From NCBI GenBank assembly GCA_030340625.1, contig JAOPHQ010003130.1, positions 1 through 64,000 on the forward strand: DNA of 64,000 nucleotides, given 5' to 3'. The notes below the pieces were generated by a model, which was given only the letters and a program-made list of their open reading frames with translations, did no database searches and was not told where the DNA came from. Source of the DNA: Merluccius polli. Lineage: Eukaryota; Chordata; Actinopteri; Gadiformes; Merlucciidae. This document shows, in pieces, positions 49,372 through 60,040 of this stretch. The translations under genes and the position numbers were made by a program. Numbering within the stretch: position 1 is the stretch's first letter; each line of letters begins with the position of its first letter.

Positions 49372-51813
49372 CTCAAGAGGAGAGTCTGGTTCGTCCAGGA
49401 TGCTCTTTTCACTCTGTATTCGCTGCATGGTCCCTGTAGAACTGGGGTCCATTATCAGAACGTTCTGACTGCCAGCTCTGCCGAACTTACAGTCACTCTT
49501 TCTGGAGTCAGTGGTCCTGCACACCTCGTAATTGTACACATGCTGGAGAGTCCCTGTTCCCAAAGTGTCTGAGTAACGTGGTGGATAATATGGAATCACC
49601 GGGAGATTGGAGTGATACAGGATACGAGACTGTCTCCATCTGTAGATTTTCACTGAGATAATAACCACTAAACACGTGATGAAGAGAAAGGAAACTACAG
49701 CCAAAGCCAAGACTAAGTAAAAAGTCAGGTTGTCATTGTACTCCTTGTCGTGTGTAAAGTCAGTGAACTCCGAGAGCACTTCAGGGAAGCTGTCCGCCAC
49801 CGCCACGTTAACAACGACTGTAGCTGAACGAGAGGGCTGTCCGTTGTCCTCCACTATAACAGTCAGTCTTTGTTTCACAGCATCTTTATCAGTGACTTGG
49901 CGGATAGTTCTTATTTCTCCATTCTGTAAGCCCACTTCAAACAGCGCCCTGTCTGTGGCTTTCTGTAGTTTATAGGAGAGCCAGGCATTCTGTCCAGAGT
50001 CCACATCAACAGCCACCACTTTAGTGACCAGATAGCCCACATCTGCTGAACGAGGCACCATTTCAGCCACCAGAGAACCCCCAGTCTGGACTGGATACAG
50101 AACCTGAGGGGCGTTGTCGTTCTGGTCCTGGATCAGTATTTTCACACTCACATTACTACTCAGGGGAGGAGAGCCTCCATCTTGTGCCTTCACACAGAAC
50201 TGAAAATCTTTAATCTGCTCATAGTCAAAAGAGCGAACTGCATGTATAACTCCATTGTCAGCACTAATGGACACATAAGAGGAGACTGGCACACCGTTTA
50301 AAGAAGAGTCCTCTAATATATAAGAGACACGTGCATTCTGGTTCCAGTCTGTGTCTTCTGCTTTCATTGTGAATATAGATTGGCCTGGTGTGTTGTTTTC
50401 AACAATGTAGGCCTCATATGTGCTTTTATCAAAAACAGGAGCATTATCATTGACATCTGAAATCTGTAAGGTGAGATTGACGCTGCTGGAAAGCGATGGC
50501 ACTCCCTCATCTGAACAAACCACACTGATATTGTAAGTGGACGCCTTTTCTCTGTCCAGGTTGCTTTCTGTAATAATACTATAGAAAGTACCAGATGTAC
50601 TTTTAATTGAAAATGGTATATGCTCATTAATAATGCATTCAATGCGACCATTGCTTTCAGAATCAGGATCGTTGACGCTCAACATAGCTATAACTGTATT
50701 TGCAGGGGAATCTTCGGGTATTGATTGTGATTTAGAAATTACATTAATAATAGGGCTATTGTCGTTTATGTCAGTTATATCCACAATCACTTTACTTGAA
50801 TCTGACAGTCCTCCTCGATCAATTGCCTCTATGTCAATCTGATAATGTTTAGCCTTTTCATAATCAATGGGCCCATCCAATATAATGTCACCCTCTTTCG
50901 ACATTTTGAAAAGCTTCGCCACGGTATCCATGCTATTGCCGATGACGTAAGTCACCTCCCCATTGGTGTCTTTGTCTGCATCAGAAGCGCTCACTTTCGT
51001 TACAAGTGTTCCTTTAACGGAATTCTCTTTGAGGTTTGCCTTGTAAACGGAATGAGTGAAAACCGGAGCATTGTCATTGGCATCCAAGACTGTGATATAA
51101 ATCTGCATTGTCCCAGACATTTGTGGCTCCCCACCGTCTACAGCCGTTAAAATCAACGAGATCGCCTCTTGTTTCTCTCGGTCAAGAGGTTTTTGTAAAG
51201 TCATTTCTACCTTCTTACTTCCATCGACCTGACCATGTAATTTAAGAATAAAATTGTCACTAGGCTTTAATGTATAGCTTTGAAGACCATTACGTCCTAT
51301 GTCCAGGTCAATTGCTTTTCCTAACATGAATTTAGAACCAACCACCGCTGATTCGCTTATTTCAAATCGTTTCTCCTCTGTTGGAAATAAAGGAGCATTG
51401 TCATTAATATCTGTGATCTCAACTATAATTTGGAATAATTCCATCGGGTTTTCTAGAGTAATCTGAAAATGTAAAGCACACGGTGCTGTCTGTTCACAAA
51501 GCGCCTCTCTGTCTATTGTGTCTTTGATAACGAGGACGCCCCTTGCTTTATTCAACTCGATATATTCAGCGCTTTTTCCTGTATAAATCCGTGCGTTGCC
51601 TGATTTCAGTCTTTTCACGTCTATTCCTAAATCCTGAGCGATATTTCCAACTAATGAACCTTTTGCCATTTCTTCGGGAATCGAGTAACTGACCTGACCA
51701 GAAACCAAAAAGAAGGAGAGACCGGAGATGAATAGCAGCACTTGCATTCTCATTGTTATATCCGACATGTCTGTATCTCCAACGTGACCGTGCCGTCCTC
51801 GATTACGCTTCAA
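49372..51813 (-). CDS. pcdhg: Clustered protocadherin gamma-A-like variable exon (R6), paralogue of R8
   Basis: Intact, 814 codons from the first ATG; donor SPLE|GTTAGA (GT at 49370-49371). The first 15-20 residues (KRNRGRHGHVGDTD) are hydrophilic. The Met at 51768 lies 246 bases below the CSE core and fits the family spacing better, followed by the leader VLLFISGLSFFLVSGQ. EC1 loop CEQTAPC; EC1-EC4 differ from R1-R5 and match R8 almost throughout. EC5-tail block as in all right exons. Its promoter and 1 kb of upstream flank are also duplicated at R8. Confidence 0.94.
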
Positions 51814-52004
51814 ATCCCATAAGTTTCAAATAAAAAATGCAACAAGAAATGAAAAATACTTCCACGGTGGAGAACAAAATATCGCAGCCTATATGTCCGT
51901 GCGTAGAGAATACGGTATCGTAGAAAGAGCAGACGACGGCTCTCTATTACAATAAGGATATAGGGGAGGTTCTGCTACGAATGTGTTCATTTACTGCAAG
52001 AAAC

Positions 52005-52037
52005 AGGCCTACAGCGACCCGTTGAGCTCAGCATGAG
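52005..52037 (-). promoter_or_regulatory. Conserved sequence element of R6 (variant core)
   Basis: GGCCTACAGCGACCCGTTGA on the plus strand; gene sense AACGGGTCGCTGTAGGCC. The CGCT core is kept while GGGCC has become GGGTC. Confidence 0.7.
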
Positions 52038-52206
52038 ACACTACATTATAAATGAATCATCTTACCATAATATACATGAATGTAGAGTACACCAATACAA
52101 TAGGTTGCTGATTAAAAAAAGGTTATGGACCGCTAGCATTTAAAGTCATGTTTCTTTTCTATATTCTTCAAATTAAAGTAGAAACAAAACACAATTCAAT
52201 TCAATA

Positions 52207-52237
52207 GCAATAGTTCACAATAGCTGTGAACTATTGC
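52207..52237. repeat. Perfect 13-bp hairpin
   Basis: GCAATAGTTCACA, a 5-base loop, then its reverse complement. Present again at 59338-59368 in the duplicate. Confidence 0.85.
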
Positions 52238-52345
52238 GAAATAACGATGTGAAAGGGTAAATGTGATCGGCCTGCATGTAAAACGATGAAGACAGAATGA
52301 GTCTGAATAAGTGAATGGGGAAGCCAGTGAGAAGACTATGTAGTT

Positions 52346-52366
52346 ACCGCTGTCCATAGTGCTGAA
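52346..52366 (-). promoter_or_regulatory. RE1/REST site downstream of R7
   Basis: Minus strand TTCAGCACTATGGACAGCGG then T; 17 of 21 match RE1, with a full GGACAGCG half. About 1 kb beyond the R7 donor, partly because of the transposon insertion. Confidence 0.7.
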
Positions 52367-52587
52367 ATTCAGTTCAGAAAATGCAAATGTTCCATGCAGA
52401 CAAAGCTATTCAACAAATGAGGCTCTTTTGAAGGGAGATATGTTACTGGCATTTTCTGGAATGTGATTGGTTATAACTATAACGACTACTAATGTAGTAA
52501 ACTAAATAAACAACTGAACCGTTCACCAGCACTGCATTCTACAGTCTGTGTGTGCTTGATTTTGAAAATGTATATACAGGGAAATAT

Positions 52588-53059
52588 TAGCCTGGCAAGC
52601 CAGACCCACATCAGAAAGATGTGAGGTCTGGCTCAGCTCCATTGGCAGTGTGGGCGGGATAAACGGTTGTCTTTCAAGTTCCCTCTGCACGCAATAGGAT
52701 AGCGCTACAACCAATCAGAGCAACGAAGAAGGTGACGTAGTCAGAGCGACGGCTCTGACTAGTAATTAATCAAAACTCCGAATACATATTTCTTTTCGAG
52801 GAAAGACTTCAGTGCCGTTCTTTGTTATTTTCTCAAATAAAATGTTAACTTCAAGTCTTGAAGAGTCGCGGCCAAAGCCGAGTCGAAAGACAGCCGTTCG
52901 CCAGCAGCAGCAGCCATTGTTTCGACTCCGCCCCTCACGCTGTGATTGGTCTGACATACTTGGTGTTTCCAGCACCAAAAAGCCGACGGAGCCGTGCTAG
53001 ACCTACCTAGCTGCCAAATAAATTTGCTGCCGCTAGGGGGTGTCTAGAGTTCTAGGCTA
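52588..53059. mobile_element. 472-bp non-autonomous DNA transposon (hAT-like MITE)
   Basis: Imperfect terminal inverted repeats, TAGCCTGGCAAGCCAGACC at the left and the reverse of TAGCCTAGAACTCTAGACACC at the right. It is flanked by a direct repeat GGGAAATAT (52579-52587 and 53060-53068). The duplicate locus at about 59709-59718 has a single GGGAAATAT and no insert, a true empty site. No coding capacity. An 8-9 base duplication suits hAT; the family is not proven. Confidence 0.88.
53030..53042 (+). promoter_or_regulatory. CTCF-like motif inside the transposon
   Basis: CCGCTAGGGGGTG fits the CTCF core CCASYAGRKGGCRS at most positions. Present only in this copy of the duplication. Functional binding is inference. 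Confidence 0.35.
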
Positions 53060-53394
53060 GGGAAATATAGCACAGCACAGTAAAACAGAAATACACTGCA
53101 ATAACTGTTCTTCAATGTGTTAATAACACAGTTTGATTTTACCTCCTCTGTCACAAAACAATAATCTGAAATAGCAGCCGATTGGAAATTGCATCTAATG
53201 TTAAAAATGTACATGTCACACAACTATATGTCTGTTTTATAAAAATTGCAATACGCGTATGTAATCTAATAAGATCAATACGATTGTCAGTATAATCAAG
53301 TCCCACGTACTGAATGACATCTACTCTGTAACATTTTTCCAGAACATTTATCTAAACAAGAATAATACAAAATACACAATCATAAATTTCTAAC

Positions 53395-55815
53395 CTCAAG
53401 AGGAGAGTCTGGTTCATCCAGGATGCTCTTTTCACTCTGTATTCGCTGCATGGTCCCTGTAGAACTGGGGTCCATTATCAGAACGTTCTGACTACCAGCT
53501 CTGCCGAACTTACAGTCACTCTTTCTGGAGTCGGTGGTCCTGCACACCTCGTAATTGTACACGTGCTGGAGAGTCCCTGTCCCCAAAGTGTCTGAGTAAC
53601 GTGGTGGATAATATGGAATCACCGGGAGATTGGAGTGATACAGGATACGAGACTGTCTCCATCTGTAGATTTTCACTGAGATAATAACCACTAAACACGT
53701 GATGAAGAGAAAGGAAACTACAGCCAAAGCCAAAACTAAGTAAAAAGTCAGGTTGTCATTGTACTCCTTGTCGTGTGTAAAATCAGTGAACTCCGAGAAC
53801 ACTTCAGGGAAGCTGTCCGCCACCGCCACGTTAACAACGACTGTAGCTGAGCGAGAGGGCTGTCCGTTGTCCTCCACTATAACAGTCAGTCTTTGTTTCA
53901 CAGCATCTTTATCAGTGACTTGACGGATAGTTCTTATTTCTCCATTCTGTAAGCCCACTTCAAACAGCGCCCTGTCTGTGGCTTTCTGTAGTTTATAGGA
54001 GAGCCAGGCATTCTGTCCAGAGTCCACATCAACAGCCACCACTTTAGTGACCAGATAGCCCACATCTGCTGAACGAGGCACCATTTCAGCCACCAGAGAA
54101 CCACCAGTCTGGACTGGATACAGAACCTGAGGGGCGTTGTCGTTCTGGTCCTGGATCAGTATTTTCACACTCACATTACTACTGAGGGGAGGAGAGCCTC
54201 CATCTTGTGCTTTAACACGAAACTGAAAATCTTTGATCTGCTCGTAGTCAAAAGAGCGGACTGCATGTATAACTCCACTGTCAGCACTAACAGACACATA
54301 AGAGGAGACAGGCACTCCGTTAATAGAGGAATCTTCTAGTATGTAAGACACGCGGGCATTTTGGTTCCAGTCTGCATCTTTGGCTTCAATCTTCAGTACA
54401 GAAATACCCGGCGTGTTGTTTTCTACAACATTTGCCTCATATGAGGTCTTCTCAAACAGGGGCTGGTTATCATTCACGTCTGTAATCTGAAGTGCGAGAG
54501 TGATACTGTTGGAAAGCGAGGGCACGCCCTGATCAGAACACGTCACACTAACGTTATAATGAGACGCGACCTCCCGGTCCAACGCCACGTCCGTAACTAA
54601 ACTATAAAACCCATTTAATGTAGATTGTATTTTAAACGGGATGCTACCGATCATACTGCACTCAACTTCGCCATTCTCTGCGGAATCCGGATCACTGACG
54701 CTCAGCATGGCTATCACCGTGTCTGGAGGAGAGTCCTCTATTATAATATCTGATTTAGAGAGGACGTTTATGAGAGGTCTGTTGTCGTTCACGTCTATGA
54801 CGTCAATTATGATCTTGCTGGAATCGGACAGACCGCCGTTGTCGATGGCTTCTATATCTACCTGATAGTGTTTATTTTTTTCGTAGTCTATGTTACCGAC
54901 TAGGATAACCTCTCCGCTTGTTTTATCAATCTGGAATAATTCAGAAAAGCGACGCTTGCTATTGGTTATTACATATGATATTTCTCCGTTAGAGCCTTTG
55001 TCTTTGTCAGATGCGCTGACTGTCATTACACTTGTTCCTTTCGGTGAATTCTCCGTTAACGTTGCCTTGTACACCGGCTTTGTGAAATGTGGAGAATTAT
55101 CATTTACATCTAACACAGTGACGTGTATCTGCATTGTCCCTGACATTTGTGGCTCTCCTCCGTCGAAGGCAGACAACATCAGCGATATTTGTTCACTATT
55201 CTCCCGATCTAGAGGCTTCTGTAAAATCATTTCCACCTTTTTACTTCCATCAATTTGTTTTTCTAATTTTAATAAAAAATGATCTGTCGGTTTAATAGAG
55301 TAACTTTGAAGGCCGTTTAAACCAATGTCGGCATCAATTGCTTCTACCAACACGAATTTAGATCCAACGACTGCGGATTCACTGATTTCAAAATGTTTCT
55401 CATTTGATGCAAAGCTGGGAGCGTTGTCGTTAATATCGATGATTTCTACTGTAATACGAAACATTTCCATAGGATTTTCTAATATCATTTGGAAATGTAA
55501 TGCGCACGGCGTCGTTTCCCCACAGAGCGCCTCTCGGTCTATTCTGTCTCTGATAAGGAGGACTCCTCTTTCTTTATTCAGCTCAATATACGCTACGCCG
55601 TCTGCCGAATGAATGCGTGCTTTCCCAGATACCAGCCTTTTAATATCCAGCCCTATATCTTGAGCTACATTTCCAACCACAGAACCTATTTTCATTTCCT
55701 CAGGAATAGAGTAACTGACTTGCCCTGACGCAGTACCGATTGAAATCACCGCGATGAAGAACAGTAGGCCTACTTGCTCCTTCATTGCTTTGTCTGGCTG
55801 TTGTTTCCGATCCAT
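53395..55815 (-). CDS. pcdhg: Clustered protocadherin gamma-A-like variable exon (R7), paralogue of R9
   Basis: Intact, 807 codons from MDRKQQPDKAM; the Met at 55785 (MKEQVGLLFFIAV) is 258 bases below the CSE core and is an alternative start. Donor SPLE|GTTAGA (GT at 53393-53394). EC1 loop CGETTPC, five xNDN linkers (DINDN, DVNDN, DVNDN, DVNDN, DQNDN), helix, common tail. It differs from R9 at about 18 residues of 807 by eye, many of them clustered in EC2 and the start of EC3. One private change sits in the membrane-proximal block: EVFSEF for EVLSEF. Confidence 0.94.
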
Positions 55816-56029
55816 TTGAACAAGATTGTAGTCCCAAATTGAAAAAGGTCCGTTAATGGAAGTCAGAATAGCGACTCAAAGAAAAAAGAAAATTACATTC
55901 CGCAATCTCTGTGTTATAAAACATGAGCTTAGTACATCCGTTTGGAGTTTTAGATCTTACAACGCGAGGCTTCGTATTTTATAATGAAACAAGAGGGGAG
56001 TTACCGTTGCTCGTCCCGGAACCCGCCAC

Positions 56030-56066
56030 ACACTAGCCAATAGCGGCCCTGTCTGTTCAATACGTA
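56030..56066 (-). promoter_or_regulatory. CGCT-type conserved sequence element of R7
   Basis: CTAGCCAATAGCGGCCCTGT on the plus strand; gene sense CAGGGCCGCTATTGGC. Core at about 56043. Confidence 0.78.
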
Positions 56067-56210
56067 GAACTACAAAATACAAACAATAAAAAAAACTAGG
56101 TTCTTACAAATATTAATGTTATTGTACAAAATCCAAACACTGGTTTAAAGATGGTTGTCAAGCATTACTAAACACAGATTATCTAAATAAAGAGGAGAGC
56201 CTACGCACAT

Positions 56211-56212
<2 letters not shown>

Positions 56213-56270
<58 letters not shown>
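56213..56270. repeat. (CA)n microsatellite, short allele
   Basis: About 57 bp of CA; the paralogous run at 62870-63060 is more than three times longer. Confidence 0.97.
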
Positions 56271-56273
<3 letters not shown>

Positions 56274-56502
56274 TAACAATTGATTGTGTATTGTTTTGCG
56301 TTGTGAATGGAACAAAAACAGTGGCATTCATTCGAGACACTGAAATTAGATATTTGAGTTACAACCTGAGTTGTTTCTTTGTCCACCAAATGCATTAAAA
56401 CATTTAGCTTCTTGTTATAACCATTTTTAAAGAAACATCATCAATCATTTCCACAAAAAATTATGAGGTGAAGAAAAACATGGTAATTTTTTGATTGCTA
56501 AC

Positions 56503-58944
56503 CTCAAGAGGAGAGTCTGGTTCGTCCAGGATGCTCTTTTCACTCTGTATTCGCTGCATGGTCCCTGTAGAACTGGGGTCCATTATCAGAACGTTCTGAC
56601 TACCAGCTCTGCCGAACTTACAGTCACTCTTTCTGGAGTCAGTGGTCCTGCACACCTCGTAATTGTACACATGCTGGAGAGTCCCTGTCCCCAAAGTGTC
56701 TGAGTAACGTGGTGGATAATATGGAATCACTGGGAGATTGGAGTGATACAGGATACGAGACTGTCTCCATCTGTAGATTTTCACTGAGATAATAACCACT
56801 AAACACGTGATAAAGAGAAAGGAAACTACAGCCAAAGCCAAGACTAAGTAAAAAGTCAGGTTGTCGTTGTACTCCTTGTCGTGTGTAAAGTCAGTGAACT
56901 CCAACAGCACTTCAGGGAAGCTGTCCGCCACCGCCACGTTAACAATGACTGTAGCTGAGCGAGAGGGCTGTCCGTTGTCCTCCACTATAACAGTCAGTCT
57001 TTGTTTCACAGCATCTTTATCAGTGACTTGGCGGATAGTTCTTATTTCTCCATTCTGTAAGCCCACTTCAAACAGCGCCCTGTCTGTGGCTTTCTGTAGT
57101 TTATAGGAGAGCCAGGCATTCTGTCCAGAGTCCACATCAACAGCCACCACTTTAGTGACCAGATAGCCCACATCTGCTGAACGAGGCACCATTTCAGCCA
57201 CCAGAGAACCACCAGTCTGGACTGGATACAGAACCTGAGGGGCGTTGTCGTTCTGGTCCTGGATCAGTATTTTCACACTCACATTGCTACTGAGGGGAGG
57301 AGAGCCTCCATCTTGTGCTTTAACACGAAACTGAAAATCTTTAATCTGCTCGTAGTCGAAAGAGCGGACTGCATGTATAACTCCATTGTCAGCACTAACA
57401 GACACATAAGAGGAGACTGGCACACCGTTTAAAGAAGAGTCCTCTAATATATAAGAGACACGTGCATTCTGGTTCCAGTCTGTGTCTTCTGCTTTTATTG
57501 TGAATATAGATTGGCCTGGTGTGTTGTTTTCAACAATGTAGGCCTCATATGCACTTTTATCAAAAACAGGCGCATTATCATTGACATCTGAAATCTGTAA
57601 GGTGAGATTGACGCTGCTAGAAAGCGATGGCACTCCCTCATCTGAACAAACCACACTGATATTGTAAGTGGACGCCTTTTCTCTGTCCAGGTTCCTTTCT
57701 GTAATAATACTATAGAAACTACCAGATGTACTTTTAATTGAAAATGGTATATTTTCATTAATAATGCATTCAATGCGACCATTGCTTTCAGAATCAGGAT
57801 CGTTGACGCTCAGCATAGCTATAACTGTATTTGCAGGGGAATCCTCGGGCATTGATTGTGATTTAGAAATGACATTAATAATAGGGCTATTGTCGTTTAT
57901 GTCAGTTATATCCACAATCACTTTACTTGAATCAGACAGTCCTCCTCGATCAATTGCCTCTATATCAATCTGATAATGTTTAGCCTTTTCATAATCAATA
58001 GGCCCATCCAATATAATGTCACCCTCTTTCGACATTTTAAAAAGCTTCGCCACACTATCCATTTTATTCCCGATGACGTAAGTCACCTCCCCATTGGTGT
58101 CTTTGTCTGCATCAGAAGCGCTCACTTTCGTTACAAGTGTTCCTTTAACGGAATTCTCTTTGAGGTTTGCCTTGTAAACGGAATGAGTGAAAACCGGAGC
58201 GTTATCATTGATATCCAGAACGGTAATATAAATCTGCATTGTCCCAGACATTTGTGGCTCCCCACCGTCTACAGCCGTTAAAATCAACGAGATCGCCTCC
58301 TGTTTCTCTCGGTCAAGAGGTTTTTGTAAAATCATTTCTACCTTCTTACTTCCATCGACCTGACCATGTAATTTAAGAATGAAATTGTCACTGGGCTTTA
58401 ATGTATAGCTTTGAAGACCATTACGTCCTATGTCCAGGTCAATTGCTTTTTCTAACATGAATTTAGAACCAACCACCGCTGATTCGCTTATTTCAAATCG
58501 TTTCTCCTCTGTTGGAAATAAAGGAGCATTGTCATTAATATCTGTGATCTCAACTATAATTTGGAATAATTCCATTGGGTTTTCTAGAGTAATCTGAAAA
58601 TGTAAAGCACACGGTGCTGTTTGTTCACAAAGCGCCTCTCTGTCTATTGTGTCTTTGATAACGAGGACTCCCCTTTCTTTATTCAACTCGATATATTCAG
58701 CGCTTTTTCCTGTATAAATGCGAGCTTTGCCTGATTTTAGTCTCCTCACGTCTATTCCTAAATCCTGAGCGATATTTCCAACTAATGAACCTTTTGCCAT
58801 TTCTTCGGGAATCGAGTAACTGACCTGACCAGAAACCAAAAAGAAGGAGAGACCGGAGATGAATAGCAGCACTTGCATTCTCATTGTTATATCCGACATG
58901 TCTGTATCTCCAACGTGACCGTGCCGTCCTCGATTACGCTTCAA
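56503..58944 (-). CDS. pcdhg: Clustered protocadherin gamma-A-like variable exon (R8), paralogue of R6
   Basis: Intact, 814 codons; near copy of R6 from leader to tail. The donor is SPLE|GTTAGC (GT at 56501-56502), the only right exon with C at donor position +6. The first in-frame Met (58944) is 200 bases below the CSE core and the Met at 58899 is 245 below, fitting the group. Differences from R6 include VRRLKSGKARIY, KMDSVAKLF and ITERNLDRE. The tail block has the private change EVLLEFTDF for EVLSEFTDF. Confidence 0.94.
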
Positions 58945-59132
58945 ATCCCATAAGTTTCAAATAAAAAATGCAACAAGAAATGAAAAATACTTCCACGGTG
59001 GAGAACAAAATATCGCAGCCTATATGTCCGTGCGTAGAGAATACGGTATCGTAGAAAGAGCAGACGACGGCTCTCTATTACAATAAGGATATAGGGGAGG
59101 TTCTGCTACGAATGTGTTCATTTACTGCAAGA

Positions 59133-59168
59133 AACAGGCCTACAGCGACCCGTTGAGCTCAGTATGAG
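59133..59168 (-). promoter_or_regulatory. Conserved sequence element of R8 (variant core)
   Basis: Same sequence as the R6 element, GGCCTACAGCGACCCGTTGA, core at about 59144. Confidence 0.7.
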
Positions 59169-59337
59169 ACACTACATTATAAATGAATCATCTTACCATA
59201 ATATACATGAATGTAGAGTACACCAATACAATAGGTTGCTGATTAAAAAAAGGTTATGGACCGCTAGCATTTAAAGTCATGTTTCTTTTCTATATTCTTC
59301 AAATTAAAGTAGAAACAAAACACAATTCAATTCAATA

Positions 59338-59368
59338 GCAATAGTTCACAATAGCTGTGAACTATTGC
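59338..59368. repeat. Perfect 13-bp hairpin (duplicate copy)
   Basis: Identical to 52207-52237; shows both arms kept since the duplication. Confidence 0.85.
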
Positions 59369-59476
59369 GAAATAACGATGTGAAAGGGTAAATGTGATCG
59401 GCCTGCATGTAAAACGATGAAGACAGAATGAGTCTGAATAAGTGAATGGGGAAGCCAGTGAGAAGACTATGTAGTT

Positions 59477-59497
59477 ACCGCTGTCCATAGTGCTGAA
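59477..59497 (-). promoter_or_regulatory. RE1/REST site downstream of R9
   Basis: Identical to the site after R7 (17 of 21, GGACAGCG half intact). About 540 bases beyond the R9 donor. Confidence 0.7.
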
Positions 59498-60040
59498 ATT
59501 CAGTTCAGAAAATGCAAATGTTCCATGCAGATAAAGCTATTCAACAAATGAGGCTCTTTTGAAGGGAGATATGTTACTGGCATTTTCTGGAATGTGATTG
59601 GTTATAACTATAACGACTACTAATGTAGTAAACTAAATAAACAACTGAACCGTTCACCTGTACTGCATTCTACAGTCTGTGTGCTTGTTTCTGAAAATGT
59701 ATATACAGGGAAATATAGCACAGCACAGTAAAACAGAAATACACTGCAATAACTGTTCTTCAATGTGTTAATAACAAAGTTTGATTTTACCTCCTCCGTC
59801 ACAAAACAATAATCTGAAATAGCAGCCGATTGGAAATTGCATCTAATGTTAAAAATGTACATGTCACACAACTATATGTCTGTTTTATAAAAATTGCAAT
59901 ACGCGTATCTTCTAATAAGATCAATACGATTGTCAGTATAATCAAGTCCCACGTACTCAATGACATCTACTCTGTAACATTTTTCCAGAAAATGTATCTA
60001 AACAAGAATAATACAAAATACACAATCATAATTTTCTAAC

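Larger units (their letters stand above)
49372..56330. repeat. Tandem segmental duplication, copy 1 (R6-R7 unit)
   Basis: Contains R6, its promoter, the R6-R7 spacer, R7, its promoter and the R7-R8 spacer up to the CA run. Start codons of R6 and R8 are 7131 apart and those of R7 and R9 6646 apart. The 485-base difference is the transposon, its site duplication and about four bases. The left edge lies in R6 and cannot be fixed because the 3' exon half is shared by all. Confidence 0.85.

Noticed and set aside
56340..56500. Possible RE1 after R8 (TTTGTCCACCAAATGC)
   Set aside because: Only a few bases agree with either half-site; not above chance.
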